64,000 nucleotides of DNA from Desulfovibrio sp. GTDB taxonomy: Bacteria; Desulfobacterota; Desulfovibrionia; Desulfovibrionales; Desulfovibrionaceae. Below the pieces are notes generated by a model that saw only the letters and a program-made list of their open reading frames with translations, had not been told where the DNA came from and made no database searches. Positions 27,937 to 36,311 of this stretch are shown piece by piece (within the stretch, counting starts at the first letter, position 1; each line of letters opens with the position of its first letter). A program made the position numbers and the translations under genes. The stretch covers positions 333,852 to 397,851 of the forward strand of contig NZ_WASP01000003.1 in assembly GCF_009712225.1 (NCBI RefSeq). The letters run 5' to 3'.

Positions 27937-29421
27937 TCAGTGGGGCAGCTGCAATGAGGCCAGGGCTTCACGCAGCACGCGCCGCAGCACGTCAAATGGT
28001 TCATCTGCCCGCATGGCGCCGTCTGCGGACGCTGTTTTTGCCGGGCCAAAATCTGCCAGGTGCGCGATGCCGCGCACGCCGTAGCCAATTTTTCTGCGAT
28101 AAATGAGATTCAGGGGCGAAATATTTTCAGATGTGATGCCGTAGCCAGCTATGCCGCTGCCCTGGGTCATGGCGGGGGTGAGGTTTGTGGTCAGGCCCAT
28201 GCCGCCAAAAGACGCGCCCGTGTTGACCAGCAGGCGGGCAACGGGCTTTTTAAGGGCAAACTGGCGGATAACCTCATCGTCTGTGCTGTGAATGGTCAGG
28301 GTTTGCGCGTGGCGCTCCTGCAGCAGCAGCTCAAGACATTTCTCGCAGGCGTGCTTCCAGTCTGGCTCAACGTAGTAGCCGAGCACAGGTGAAAGCAGTT
28401 CACGTATATAAGGATCGTGACCGGTAACGTATTTGCGCTCGGCCACAAGAACCCTAGTTCCAGCTGGGATGGCAAAGCCCGCTTTTTCGGCCAGCGCTGC
28501 GGCACTCTGCCCCACCATGTCGCGGCGGCGTCTGCCATCGCGGTGGAACAGCACATTGCAAATGGCGCTGGCCTCTGCCTCTGTCATGAAATACGCGCCG
28601 TTGTCCTGAAAGGCGCGGCGCACCTGCCGCTCAACACAGCCGTCCACAATTACGCACTGCTCGGCGGAAGGGGCCAGACCGTTGTCAAAGGCCTTGCTGG
28701 CGACAATGTCGCCTGCTGCTGCGGCAATGTTGGCGCTGCGCTCGATAAAGACCGGGCCGTTGCCCGTACCGCCGTAGATGAGGGGCTTGCCGCTGGCTCG
28801 CGCGGCTTCAAACATGCCAAGCACGCCCGTAACCATGACCAGGGCCACACCGGGGTGTTGCATGAGCTCCTGCGTACCGCTTTTGGCCACGATATCGAGG
28901 TACGAAACGGCCCCTTCGGGCAGACCGTGCGCCCTGCCAGCAGCTACCATCACATCAAGGGCATGGCGCATGCTGTCGATGGCGCGGGGATGCAGGGAAA
29001 AAATGATCGCGTTGCCAGATTTGACGGCCAGCAGGGTTTTGTACATGGCAGTTGAAACAGGGCTTGTGACGGGGCAAAGCGCCACAATAACGCCCAGCGG
29101 CACACCCACCTCACGCACAGAGCCGTGATTCAGGTCGCCATCAAGCGGCCCCACGCAGCGCACGCCGCGCAGGCTGTTGCGCACCTGCCTGGCAACAAAA
29201 AGGTTTTTGACCATTTTGTCCTGCCACACGCCACAGTCACTTTCTTCGTGGCACATGACGGCCAGCGACTGGGCGTGGGCTTCCACCGCTTCGGCCATGG
29301 CCTCCACAATGGAATCCAGTGCTTCCTGCGGCAATACGGCCAGCTTTTTTTGGGCTTCTACCGCATTCTCAGCCAGGATACGCGCCTGCTGGATGGAAAT
29401 GAGATCCTTGTCGCCGATCAT
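27937..29421 (-). CDS. cutB: CutB-type aldehyde dehydrogenase homologue lacking catalytic Cys
   Basis: This 494-residue protein aligns end to end with CutF, beginning [12 protein letters not shown]. The catalytic loop reads [12 protein letters not shown] where CutF has FDNGTICASEQS, so the catalytic Cys position is Pro251 (codon at 28669-28671). The oxyanion Asn is Ser120 (VTSPVST versus STNPTST). It is therefore probably not an acylating dehydrogenase. A C-terminal helix ([16 protein letters not shown]) resembles an encapsulation peptide. The start at 29421 was preferred over 29427 because GGGAG then has a normal spacing and the N-terminus matches CutF. A scaffold or regulatory role is possible. 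Confidence 0.88.
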   Translation of the reverse strand: MIGDKDLISIQQARILAENAVEAQKKLAVLPQEALDSIVEAMAEAVEAHAQSLAVMCHEESDCGVWQDKMVKNLFVARQVRNSLRGVRCVGPLDGDLNHGSVREVGVPLGVIVALCPVTSPVSTAMYKTLLAVKSGNAIIFSLHPRAIDSMRHALDVMVAAGRAHGLPEGAVSYLDIVAKSGTQELMQHPGVALVMVTGVLGMFEAARASGKPLIYGGTGNGPVFIERSANIAAAAGDIVASKAFDNGLAPSAEQCVIVDGCVERQVRRAFQDNGAYFMTEAEASAICNVLFHRDGRRRRDMVGQSAAALAEKAGFAIPAGTRVLVAERKYVTGHDPYIRELLSPVLGYYVEPDWKHACEKCLELLLQERHAQTLTIHSTDDEVIRQFALKKPVARLLVNTGASFGGMGLTTNLTPAMTQGSGIAGYGITSENISPLNLIYRRKIGYGVRGIAHLADFGPAKTASADGAMRADEPFDVLRRVLREALASLQLPH

Positions 29422-29445
29422 CCGCATCTCCCAAAAGTGCTCTGG

Positions 29446-30042
29446 CTAGGCCAGAGAATACCGCCGCACAATCTTGACCAGATGCCGGTGGGGCGTGGGG
29501 ATGACGCACGAGCTGTACACATCGGCGCCCATGTTTTTCACGGCCTTCACACCAGCTTCAACAGCCGACTTGCAGGCGGCCACATCGCCCTGCACAAGAG
29601 CCGAGCAGTAGCCTGAAGCCACGTTTTCGTAACCGATCAGTTCCACATCAGCGGTCTTGATCATGGCGTCGGCGGCTTCCATCAGGTAGACGATGCCAAA
29701 GGTTTCGATCATGCCAAGCGAGCGCAGGCCGGGGTCGTCGTCAGGCACAGCGTCAACCACATGGGCCATGGCAATGCCACCCACACCGCGCACGGGCCGG
29801 GGCATGACATTTTGCGAGGTGAGTTTGCCGATCGAGGCGGCGGCAACCGCGCCAGCAGCCACAGATGCCTGCACGGCGGCCACGTCGCCCTTTACCATTA
29901 CGGTAACAAGGGTCGAGCCCACGTTTTCATAGGCTATCAGCTCCACATCGGCGGCCTTGAGCATGTTGTCCGCACCGTAAATGGCGGGAACCATGCCCAG
30001 CGTTTCAATGAGGCCAAGGGCCTCTTCTCCTTCATACAGCAT
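29446..30042 (-). CDS. Tandem-domain BMC-T shell protein, first gene of the operon
   Basis: This 198-residue protein has two canonical-order BMC domains (about 8-85 and 105-190) joined by an acidic linker, so it should form pseudohexameric trimers. The first domain begins ALGLIETLGMVPAIYGAD and the second SLGMIETFGIVYLMEAAD. No pore cysteine matching PduT is present. GGAG precedes the ATG. It is promoter-proximal, 62 bases from the predicted transcription start. Confidence 0.92.
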   Translation of the reverse strand: MLYEGEEALGLIETLGMVPAIYGADNMLKAADVELIAYENVGSTLVTVMVKGDVAAVQASVAAGAVAAASIGKLTSQNVMPRPVRGVGGIAMAHVVDAVPDDDPGLRSLGMIETFGIVYLMEAADAMIKTADVELIGYENVASGYCSALVQGDVAACKSAVEAGVKAVKNMGADVYSSCVIPTPHRHLVKIVRRYSLA

Positions 30043-30110
30043 ACGCGCTCCGTGAAATACAAACGTTCGGGAAAGCCGTTCGGGTCGATGAAAAATTGAA
30101 CCTTATGCCA

Positions 30111-30142
30111 GTTGTAACCCTTCCCCTAGGGGGGAAGGTCAA
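30111..30142 (-). promoter_or_regulatory. MerR-family promoter and operator of the cut operon
   Basis: On the minus strand TTGACC (30137-30142) is followed by an elongated spacer and TACAAC (30111-30116, 20-base spacer) or TTACAA (30112-30117, 19-base spacer). The spacer holds a perfect 8-bp inverted repeat, CCTTCCCC (30119-30126) and GGGGAAGG (30131-30138). A 19-20 base spacer filled by a dyad is the hallmark of MerR-activated promoters, and this one closely resembles CueR-type sites. It lies 69-100 bases before the first operon gene. Confidence 0.8.
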
Positions 30143-30246
30143 GGGCTTTTCCAACTTTTTGTTCAAATAATTTTTTTCCTCGTTCAAAATTTCCCAAGTC
30201 AGTATTTTCCGTTTGGGTAATCACTCAATTTTGAAAACTGGTTTCA

Positions 30247-30280
30247 TTGATTATTTCTGAAAATGACACGTATATATAAT
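30247..30280 (+). promoter_or_regulatory. AT-rich segment with TATAAT in the divergent control region
   Basis: A TATATATAAT tract (30271-30280) contains a perfect -10 hexamer, but the nearest TTGATT (30247-30252) is 22 bases away. A small dyad TGAAA-ACTGG-TTTCA precedes it. It may be an activator-dependent promoter or a melting region; support is weak. Confidence 0.3.
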
Positions 30281-30364
30281 GATAACTATTTACACTAGTG
30301 CGATGAAATGGAAGCGCGGACAAAAAAAAGTTACTGTCCGGGAGAACATTCTTTGCGAATGGCA

Positions 30365-30395
30365 TTGACCTTCCAGTGCGCCGCAACCTTAGGCT
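30365..30395 (+). promoter_or_regulatory. Second MerR-like promoter, facing the transporter
   Basis: TTGACC (30365-30370) and TAGGCT (30390-30395) are separated by 19 bases. The first ten bases, TTGACCTTCC, are identical to the left part of the cut-operon promoter, but the right half of the dyad is poor. It lies 75 bases before the transporter gene, so the same regulator may control both directions. Confidence 0.5.
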
Positions 30396-30470
30396 TTTAC
30401 TAAGCAGGCGAGGCGGGCTTTTGCTGGGGCAAAGGACCTGCCGCACAATCACTCAGAGAAGGAGCATGTC

Positions 30471-31568
30471 ATGGAGCATGTGGCTGAACCCAGCGCAACG
30501 GCCGGAAAGGGCGGAATCGCCCCGGCCCTGGCCGCAAAAATGAAACTTGCCACCGATTTCAGAAGGCGCGGCATGTTTGTCGCGACCATGTCGGGTGTTG
30601 CTTACGGCAACTATACGGCATTCATGACCCTGGCCATGACCATGGGGGTATGGTCTGTATGGTATGGGGCGGATTCTGGCCTTTCGGAATTTTCCACACT
30701 GTTTTTACTGGGCGCGCTGGGCGCGGCCACAACAGATGCGTGCAGCGCCGTATGGGCACTGCTTATAGCCACTTTCAAGGGCAAGCTGGGTGACGTGTTT
30801 CGCAGCGCTGCCAGCAAGCCAGGCGTGATCCTGATTGCGGCGGCGGTTATTGGCGGCCCTCTCGCCAGCACCTGCTACGTGCTTGGCCTGCAAAGCGCCG
30901 GGTCCATCATCGTGCCCATCAGCGCCCTGTGCCCGGCCATCGGCTCCATTCTGAGCCGCATCCTGTTCAAGCAGCCGCTTACTTCCCGTACACTTACGGG
31001 CATATTCATCTGCTTTTTGGCCAGCGCCATGATCGGCAGCACCGGTCTGGCAGAAAACGCGCCGCCGAACCTGTTTCTCGGTCTGGCCTTTGGTTTTCTG
31101 GCCGCTTTTGGCTGGGGGCTTGAAGGCTGCGTTGGCGGCTACGCCACTTCCATGATTGACCCCGAGATCGGCATCACCATCCGCCAGGTGACCTCGGCTT
31201 TCACCAACCTTATGGTGCTGGTGCCGCTGTTTGCCTACATCGGCAATGCCGACGCCTTTGCCATGATTACCACCGCCTTTACCGATACGGTCGCCATGCC
31301 CTGGTTTGCCGTGGCTGGTTTTGCGGCCTACTTCGCCTTTATGCTGTGGTATAAGGGCAACGCCATGTGCGGCACGGCGCTGGGCATGTCGTGCAACGGC
31401 GCGTTCTCGTTCTGGGGTCCGTTCTTCTGCTGGCTTGTGCTTGGACTCTGGTTCGGCATCGACGGCTACGCACTTGCGCCCATCGTGTGGGTTGCAGCTG
31501 TGGTCATGGTTGCGGGTATCTTCATAATTGCTGTCAACCCGCTAGAATTATTCAAGAAGAAAGGATAA
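30471..31568 (+). CDS. DMT-superfamily (EamA-like) membrane transporter
   Basis: This 365-residue protein has about ten hydrophobic helices in two repeats, typical of the drug/metabolite transporter superfamily. An unusual N-terminal cytoplasmic stretch of about 35 residues precedes the first helix. It is divergent from the choline operon across a shared control region, so choline import or trimethylamine/ethanol export is the natural guess; nothing in the sequence fixes substrate or direction. GAAGGAG precedes the ATG at 30471. No BCCT, SMR or ABC choline importer is visible in the window. Confidence 0.8.
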   Translation: MEHVAEPSATAGKGGIAPALAAKMKLATDFRRRGMFVATMSGVAYGNYTAFMTLAMTMGVWSVWYGADSGLSEFSTLFLLGALGAATTDACSAVWALLIATFKGKLGDVFRSAASKPGVILIAAAVIGGPLASTCYVLGLQSAGSIIVPISALCPAIGSILSRILFKQPLTSRTLTGIFICFLASAMIGSTGLAENAPPNLFLGLAFGFLAAFGWGLEGCVGGYATSMIDPEIGITIRQVTSAFTNLMVLVPLFAYIGNADAFAMITTAFTDTVAMPWFAVAGFAAYFAFMLWYKGNAMCGTALGMSCNGAFSFWGPFFCWLVLGLWFGIDGYALAPIVWVAAVVMVAGIFIIAVNPLELFKKKG

Positions 31569-31572
31569 CACC

Positions 31573-31839
31573 ATGAAGCCGTTGAACTATGCCATCCTTA
31601 AATATATGACGACTGTGAAGGACGCCTGCCCCGAAGACGTGATTGACGCGCTGGCTTCGCAGTACTGCACCTTTCGGGCGTTCAACAAGGCTGATGTGCT
31701 CACGGCGCTGCTGACCGCCGAGGCCAACGGCCTGCTGGAAGAATCGCGCTTTGACCTTGATGCCGATGGCGAACTGCGCCTGTTCTTTCGCGCCCATGCC
31801 GAAGGAATGGAAACCATCAACCGTTATATTCCCGGCTAG
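31573..31839 (+). CDS. Uncharacterised 88-residue protein coupled to the transporter
   Basis: I do not recognise this small acidic protein. It is predicted helical, with VIDALASQYCTFRAFNKADVLTALL-like spacing suggesting a winged-helix-like or small helical bundle, and an acidic beta-like tail (DLDADGELRLFF). AAAGGA lies in the end of the transporter gene and only 4 bp separate the two, so they are translated together. A role as a partner or regulator of the transporter is inference. Confidence 0.75.
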   Translation: MKPLNYAILKYMTTVKDACPEDVIDALASQYCTFRAFNKADVLTALLTAEANGLLEESRFDLDADGELRLFFRAHAEGMETINRYIPG

Positions 31840-32156
31840 CTGAACAGAGGGCAGCGGCAACTGCGCAGTGAAGGCCGCGCATTGCCTTGCCCCTCAGGTA
31901 TTACCCCTGTGGGCTGGCGGCGTACCGGGCGAAAAAATCTTCGCCCGGTGCCCGCCGGGTTAACGCGACATCAGGTACAGCCTGAAAAATCAGGCGGGGC
32001 AGCCCCGCCACAGATGAGATACGATTCTTTTCGTATAGTGCGGAGCAGCCTCACCCGCCCGGTCTGAAGGCCGGAACACGCGCAGCGCAGACCTTGTGCA
32101 CAGCGCCCCGGGCCAACTCCGTCTTTTATCCCCCCCAAAAGAATCCGGGTGCGGCC
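31840..32156 (+). other. Non-coding stretch with hairpins between the transporter unit and the MerR gene
   Basis: No gene is seen. It contains a perfect 10-bp hairpin (31924-31933 with 31940-31949), a GCCTGA-AAAA-TCAGGC hairpin (31980-31995), an adjoining GGCGGGGC/GCCCCGCC stem (about 31993-32009), and ATACGA/TCGTAT (32019-32024 with 32031-32036). The first is the likely end of the transporter transcript although no T-run follows. The last could be an autoregulatory site for the MerR gene. Confidence 0.5.
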
Positions 32157-33059
32157 ATGAAAACACAAGGCTATACAATCAGCCAGATGAGCGATATTTC
32201 CAAGATATCAAAAAAAGCCCTGCGCTTTTATGACGATCTCGGGCTTATCTCTTCAAAGCGGCACGGAGCCAACAACTACCGTTACTATACACACGAAGAT
32301 CTGCTTTCTGTTCCCCCACTCAAATACTACAAGCAGATGGGCTTTAACCTTGGGGAAATACGCGCGGCGTTTGAGGTGGGCAGCAACACCTCGCTTTCGG
32401 CCCTGCGCAAAATGTTCATGGAAAAAATCCAGCTGCTGCAGGACGAAGAAAAAATTCTGCATCTTCGGCTTACCTCTGTGCGCGACTGGCTTGAACTGCT
32501 GCACGAGGCCGAGATGGTGCTGGAAAACAATCTGCAGAGCGTTTCCGTAAAGTACATTGCGCCAGAGCAGTTGCTGTTTCAAAAGCAGACCTTCACGTCA
32601 GACATCAAATCTGCCATCATCAACATTGATTTTACCAATCATGTTGAGTCGTTGGGCAACAACATCACCGGGCCGGTCATCATCTATTTTTCGTCCACCA
32701 GCGACAGGCTGAACAGCTCCGAGCAGCAGATTCAGATGCTGCAACGCACCATCTTTCCCTGCCCGGAAGAACAGACCCACGCATTTGGTGGCTTTCTGGC
32801 GGCAAGCTGCTACCACATCGGCTCGCACGAAACCATCAACCAGACATACAAAAAGATTCAGCGCTGGTGCTCCGCAAACAACTATGTCTATGACGCGGGA
32901 GCATACGAACGCTACATCACCGATTTCTGGACAACAAACAACGAAGAGCTGTTTGTTACCGAAATCATTGTGCGGGTCAGCAGGCCGGGTATGGTTGTGC
33001 ACCGCCAGATAGCGCGTGACGATGATGACATGGTTCTGTGCAGGGACGATGACGACTAG
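32157..33059 (+). CDS. BmrR-like MerR-family transcriptional regulator
   Basis: This 300-residue protein has an N-terminal MerR winged helix (YTISQMSDISKISKKALRFY, then YRYYTHEDLL, about 1-75) and a dimerisation coiled coil (about 80-120). A C-terminal domain (about 150-290) with YHIGSHETINQTYKKIQRW and ITDFWTTNNEELFVTEI resembles the GyrI-like effector domain of BmrR. That domain binds bulky or cationic ligands in an aromatic/acidic pocket, so choline or trimethylamine are plausible effectors. It is the best candidate to bind the dyads at 30111-30142. The ATG at 32157 fits the MerR N-terminus, although no strong ribosome site is seen. Confidence 0.85.
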   Translation: MKTQGYTISQMSDISKISKKALRFYDDLGLISSKRHGANNYRYYTHEDLLSVPPLKYYKQMGFNLGEIRAAFEVGSNTSLSALRKMFMEKIQLLQDEEKILHLRLTSVRDWLELLHEAEMVLENNLQSVSVKYIAPEQLLFQKQTFTSDIKSAIINIDFTNHVESLGNNITGPVIIYFSSTSDRLNSSEQQIQMLQRTIFPCPEEQTHAFGGFLAASCYHIGSHETINQTYKKIQRWCSANNYVYDAGAYERYITDFWTTNNEELFVTEIIVRVSRPGMVVHRQIARDDDDMVLCRDDDD

Positions 33060-33261
33060 TCCCACGCGTTTTGCGCGTTGGTAGCGCGGCAATACCGCAT
33101 GTACCTGCGCGATGTGCGGAGCAGGCAATTTCGCTGGCCTTTTTGCGCAACCGCTGCTACACGCCATTTTACAAGGCTTGGGCACGACATGGAAATTGCA
33201 CGCCGACACGTGCAACCAATCCGTGCAATAGCGACCTGCCACAGGGATAACGGAACTGCCT

Positions 33262-34653
33262 ATGAACACATGCAATACATGGCAGAAGGAAATTCAGGAT
33301 GCCCTGAATCTTCTGGCCAGCAACCGTGCTGAAGACAGCGCCGCCAAGCTGCGCACTGTGTTGCGCAGCTGCGATAACGACCCACACTGCTGTGCTCTGG
33401 CGCTCGACGGCCTTGGCCGTGCCCTGCTTGCGCTCAAGCGTCCCCTTGAAGCATGCCAGACCATGGAACAAGCTCTTGCCGCGGCCCGAGGCGCTTTTGG
33501 CAACAACTCCATTTTGACGCTGGGAATATTACAGAATCTGGCCCATGTGCAGCTGGAATCGGGCAAGGCAGGGCAAAGCGAAATTCTTGGGCGCGAGGCA
33601 GCCAGCCTGTGCGAAGCTGTTTACGGTGCCAATTCTCCCCATGTGGCCGAAGCACTGCTGCATCTTTCTGCAGCCTGTTACCGCCAGCAAAAGCTCGCTG
33701 ATGCGCAGCACTGCCTGCAACGGGCCGTGCAGATATGGCAGGCGCAGCCAGAGCCATCGCCCCGGCTGGGAACCTGCCTCAACAATCTTGGCCGTATTGA
33801 AGAAGAGCGAGGCAACCATGCCCAGGGCATTGCCCTGCACCGCAAGGCTGTAGTCCTGAGGCGCAGTCTTTTGGGCGAATGCCATGAAGACACGGCATTT
33901 TCGCTGGGCAACCTTGGTGTGGCCCTGGCTGCAAGCGGCCAGTGGCACGAGGCGGCAGACGTTCTTGAATCTGCGCTGGCTTGCTACGCTCGCCTTGGCA
34001 GACACAAAAGCCCCGAGGCCGATGGCTACAGAAAAAACCTGGTCGTCTGCCGCAAGGCATTGGGACAGCAATCCCCCTTGCGCACTGGCAAAACCACGCA
34101 TAATGCGCCCAGCCGCGCCACGCTGTTGCACGAAATCATTGAAAAAGAACTGGTCATGTTTCTCGCCACGCCCAATCAGGGCGGCACAGCCAGCTGCCAG
34201 CAGAATCCGCAGGGCTTCCGCATCATGCGCCGCATGAGCCTGACGCCCTTGAGCGATGCCACGCTGGCACACTACCTGGATGACCTGCACCGTGCAGAAG
34301 CTCAGGGCCGCAATTTCATGATCGAAAAATACGCCCGCATGGACAGCCTCATCCCGCCCTTGCAGGCCAGCCCGCTGGTAGACGAAATTGTGCGCGCCGA
34401 AACCGCCTTCATCCAGACGGCCTCGGCACAGTACCCGCATGTGATCCGCCACGGCGGCAACAGCGCGTTTCAGAATTACCTGCGCTGCGAGGCAGAAACC
34501 TACTCGCCCGCCACGCTTGAATCTTACTCCGCCGATCTGCGCCGCGCCCGGCAGCAGGGGCGCAACCCGGCCATTGAGCGCTTTCGCTGTCTGGCCGACC
34601 TGCTGGGCAAACCCAGCCTTGAGGCCTTTGAGCAGGAAGCCCGCGCATTGTAA
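33262..34653 (+). CDS. TPR protein with DUF4125-like C-terminal domain
   Basis: This 463-residue protein has an N-terminal array of about six tetratricopeptide repeats of the kinesin-light-chain type (about 10-270), for example LGTCLNNLGRIEEERGNH and TAFSLGNLGVALAASGQW. The C-terminal 180 residues contain EIIEKELVMFL, GGTASCQQNPQGFRIMRR, LHRAEAQGRNFMIEKYARM and a terminal near-repeat LRRARQQGRNPAIERF. These match my memory of DUF4125, a family of unknown function. No signal peptide, so cytoplasmic. It follows the MerR gene after 200 bp on the same strand. Confidence 0.75.
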   Translation: MNTCNTWQKEIQDALNLLASNRAEDSAAKLRTVLRSCDNDPHCCALALDGLGRALLALKRPLEACQTMEQALAAARGAFGNNSILTLGILQNLAHVQLESGKAGQSEILGREAASLCEAVYGANSPHVAEALLHLSAACYRQQKLADAQHCLQRAVQIWQAQPEPSPRLGTCLNNLGRIEEERGNHAQGIALHRKAVVLRRSLLGECHEDTAFSLGNLGVALAASGQWHEAADVLESALACYARLGRHKSPEADGYRKNLVVCRKALGQQSPLRTGKTTHNAPSRATLLHEIIEKELVMFLATPNQGGTASCQQNPQGFRIMRRMSLTPLSDATLAHYLDDLHRAEAQGRNFMIEKYARMDSLIPPLQASPLVDEIVRAETAFIQTASAQYPHVIRHGGNSAFQNYLRCEAETYSPATLESYSADLRRARQQGRNPAIERFRCLADLLGKPSLEAFEQEARAL

Positions 34654-34832
34654 AACGGCGTGATTCTTCCACACGTGATTACATTTGGCATATCCAGCGC
34701 TGCATGTGGGCAGGGAACAGTCCCGCGCGGGGTAAACTTATCCCTTGCTCCCGGCATACAGGCTACCGTAGCGCACGGGCAAAGTACCAGCACAGACAGC
34801 GCGCCACGGTATGCAGGTAAAAGTATGCGCAG

Positions 34833-35492
34833 CTAGGTTTGCGCCCGGGCCATGGTAAGTCCAGAAGCTATACGCCGGGCCCAGAGGCTGAACGCATCCA
34901 TGGCATCGTCGTACGAACCGCGAAACGGCGCCTTGGTTCCCACGCGGCGGTCAACGGCTGCGCCAAGGCGTTCGCCGCTGGCGGCATCAACTAGCTCCAT
35001 CTCAACCTCCACCTTGCCCACATCTGCATATTCCCCCGTGGCCATCTTGGTCGCCCCGGCTATGGCCGCCCCTACGGGCAGCACAGAAAGCACACCGCGC
35101 ACAGGGCTGCCGGGAACCACATCTGTTATTGCCACACGCAGTCGCATGCTTTCAGGCCCAGCAACACTTGCCATCGGATAGATCGGGGCAATCTCCTTTA
35201 CCAGTTCCTCGTGAAAGGTCTTTGCAAGCTCTGTCAGTTCTTCCAGATCGAGCGATCTGGCATCAGAATCAGCCCGCAGCACAACCTTTACAGGGTCGAT
35301 AACAATATTTTTGTAGCCCCGCATGTCAGCGTCCGGCTTGCGGTAAACCATTACCGCGCCATCCACCTCGCCGGGCTTGAGATGCTCGTAATGCTGCAAA
35401 AAACCCGTCTGCCCCACTGCCTGAGCCCTGTGCGCGGCGCAGGCAGGCATCAAGCCAAAGACAAAAGACACAATTATAATCAGTGTTTTCAT
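34833..35492 (-). CDS. DUF3313-type exported (lipo)protein
   Basis: This 219-residue protein begins with a signal sequence (MKTLIIIVSFVFGLMPACA). The PAC near the end could be a lipobox, although it is a poor one. The mature part (GFLQHYEHLKPGEVDGAVMVYR and YKNIVIDPVKVV) matches the DUF3313 family of Gram-negative lipoproteins of unknown function. AGGAG lies ten bases before the start at 35492; the frame runs 19 codons further without support. Confidence 0.8.
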   Translation of the reverse strand: MKTLIIIVSFVFGLMPACAAHRAQAVGQTGFLQHYEHLKPGEVDGAVMVYRKPDADMRGYKNIVIDPVKVVLRADSDARSLDLEELTELAKTFHEELVKEIAPIYPMASVAGPESMRLRVAITDVVPGSPVRGVLSVLPVGAAIAGATKMATGEYADVGKVEVEMELVDAASGERLGAAVDRRVGTKAPFRGSYDDAMDAFSLWARRIASGLTMARAQT

Positions 35493-35593
35493 AATAGTAG
35501 CTCCTATCTCACGAACAAATGCGTCACATTGACGCATAGTTCCAAACATGCTGATACCAAGCGCAAGCGGTCAGCTCGTTCTAACTGCAATGT

Positions 35594-35983
35594 CTAGCTG
35601 CGCCTGCCGTACACGACTACCCGCCCCCTTTTGAGCGTGCCAGACCGTGTTTTATATTCCAGAATAATGCGGGTTATGTACCTGCTGCCACGCGGCAGTT
35701 GCAATGCAACGGTTTCGCCGCCTTTTCTGATAAAGCTGCGCACCGGCATCTCCCGCCGCTGACCGTCGCCAAAAACGACCACCACTTTTCTGAACTCAAC
35801 CCCCTGATCGAGCACTTTGAGCTTGATGAAATTATACCTGTTGTGGTCACTGACCCAGATACTTTCCCGCTCTCCCAAGAGATTGACTGTCTTCTCTCCC
35901 AGTTTTTTCCAGTCACCGGCAACGGCCTGATTGCTCAAAACAAAGACGCACAATAACATTGCCAGCAACATTCTTTTTTTCAT
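35594..35983 (-). CDS. Small exported beta-rich protein
   Basis: This 129-residue protein has a clear signal peptide with cleavage after AVA. The mature domain of about 105 residues is beta-rich and strongly basic, with GEKTVNLLGERESIWV, KVVVVFGDGQRREMPV and TLKRGRVVVYGRR. It resembles a family of exported DUF2541-like proteins; I cannot assign a function. The start at 35983 (ATG) is preferred over an upstream TTG. Confidence 0.7.
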   Translation of the reverse strand: MKKRMLLAMLLCVFVLSNQAVAGDWKKLGEKTVNLLGERESIWVSDHNRYNFIKLKVLDQGVEFRKVVVVFGDGQRREMPVRSFIRKGGETVALQLPRGSRYITRIILEYKTRSGTLKRGRVVVYGRRS

Positions 35984-36311
35984 CAACAACCTGTCCCGTT
36001 TCTGTTAGCGGCCGCTGCAGCCCTGCCGCATGGTCTGCCAGGTGAAGGCGTAAGCATGATGGATTGCCCAACCTGTGCGTTGTATTCCCTGCTGCCAAGA
36101 TGTAACCAAATGATTACAATTTTCTCCTAACTTTCCAGGGGCGTACTTGTCAAGGCAACGCCTAATACAGATCAGACGCAGATTGAGCGCAGATTGGGCA
36201 CAGCTCTCCTGTTTGCTGCCAAAGGCAGGCAACCTCCTATTATTTATATAACCAACTGACTACAAAGATAAATACACCGCTTTTGAGCTGATCCCATCAT
36301 AAAATGTGCCA
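35984..36311. other. Intergenic stretch without a gene
   Basis: No open frame of interest is seen. On the minus strand TTGACA (36148-36153) with TTAGGA 17 bases further (36125-36130) is a possible promoter for the exported protein at 35594-35983. A short tandem duplication, GCAGATTG twice within 36180-36200, lies on the other side, as does an A/T-rich segment (36240-36275). Confidence 0.35.
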
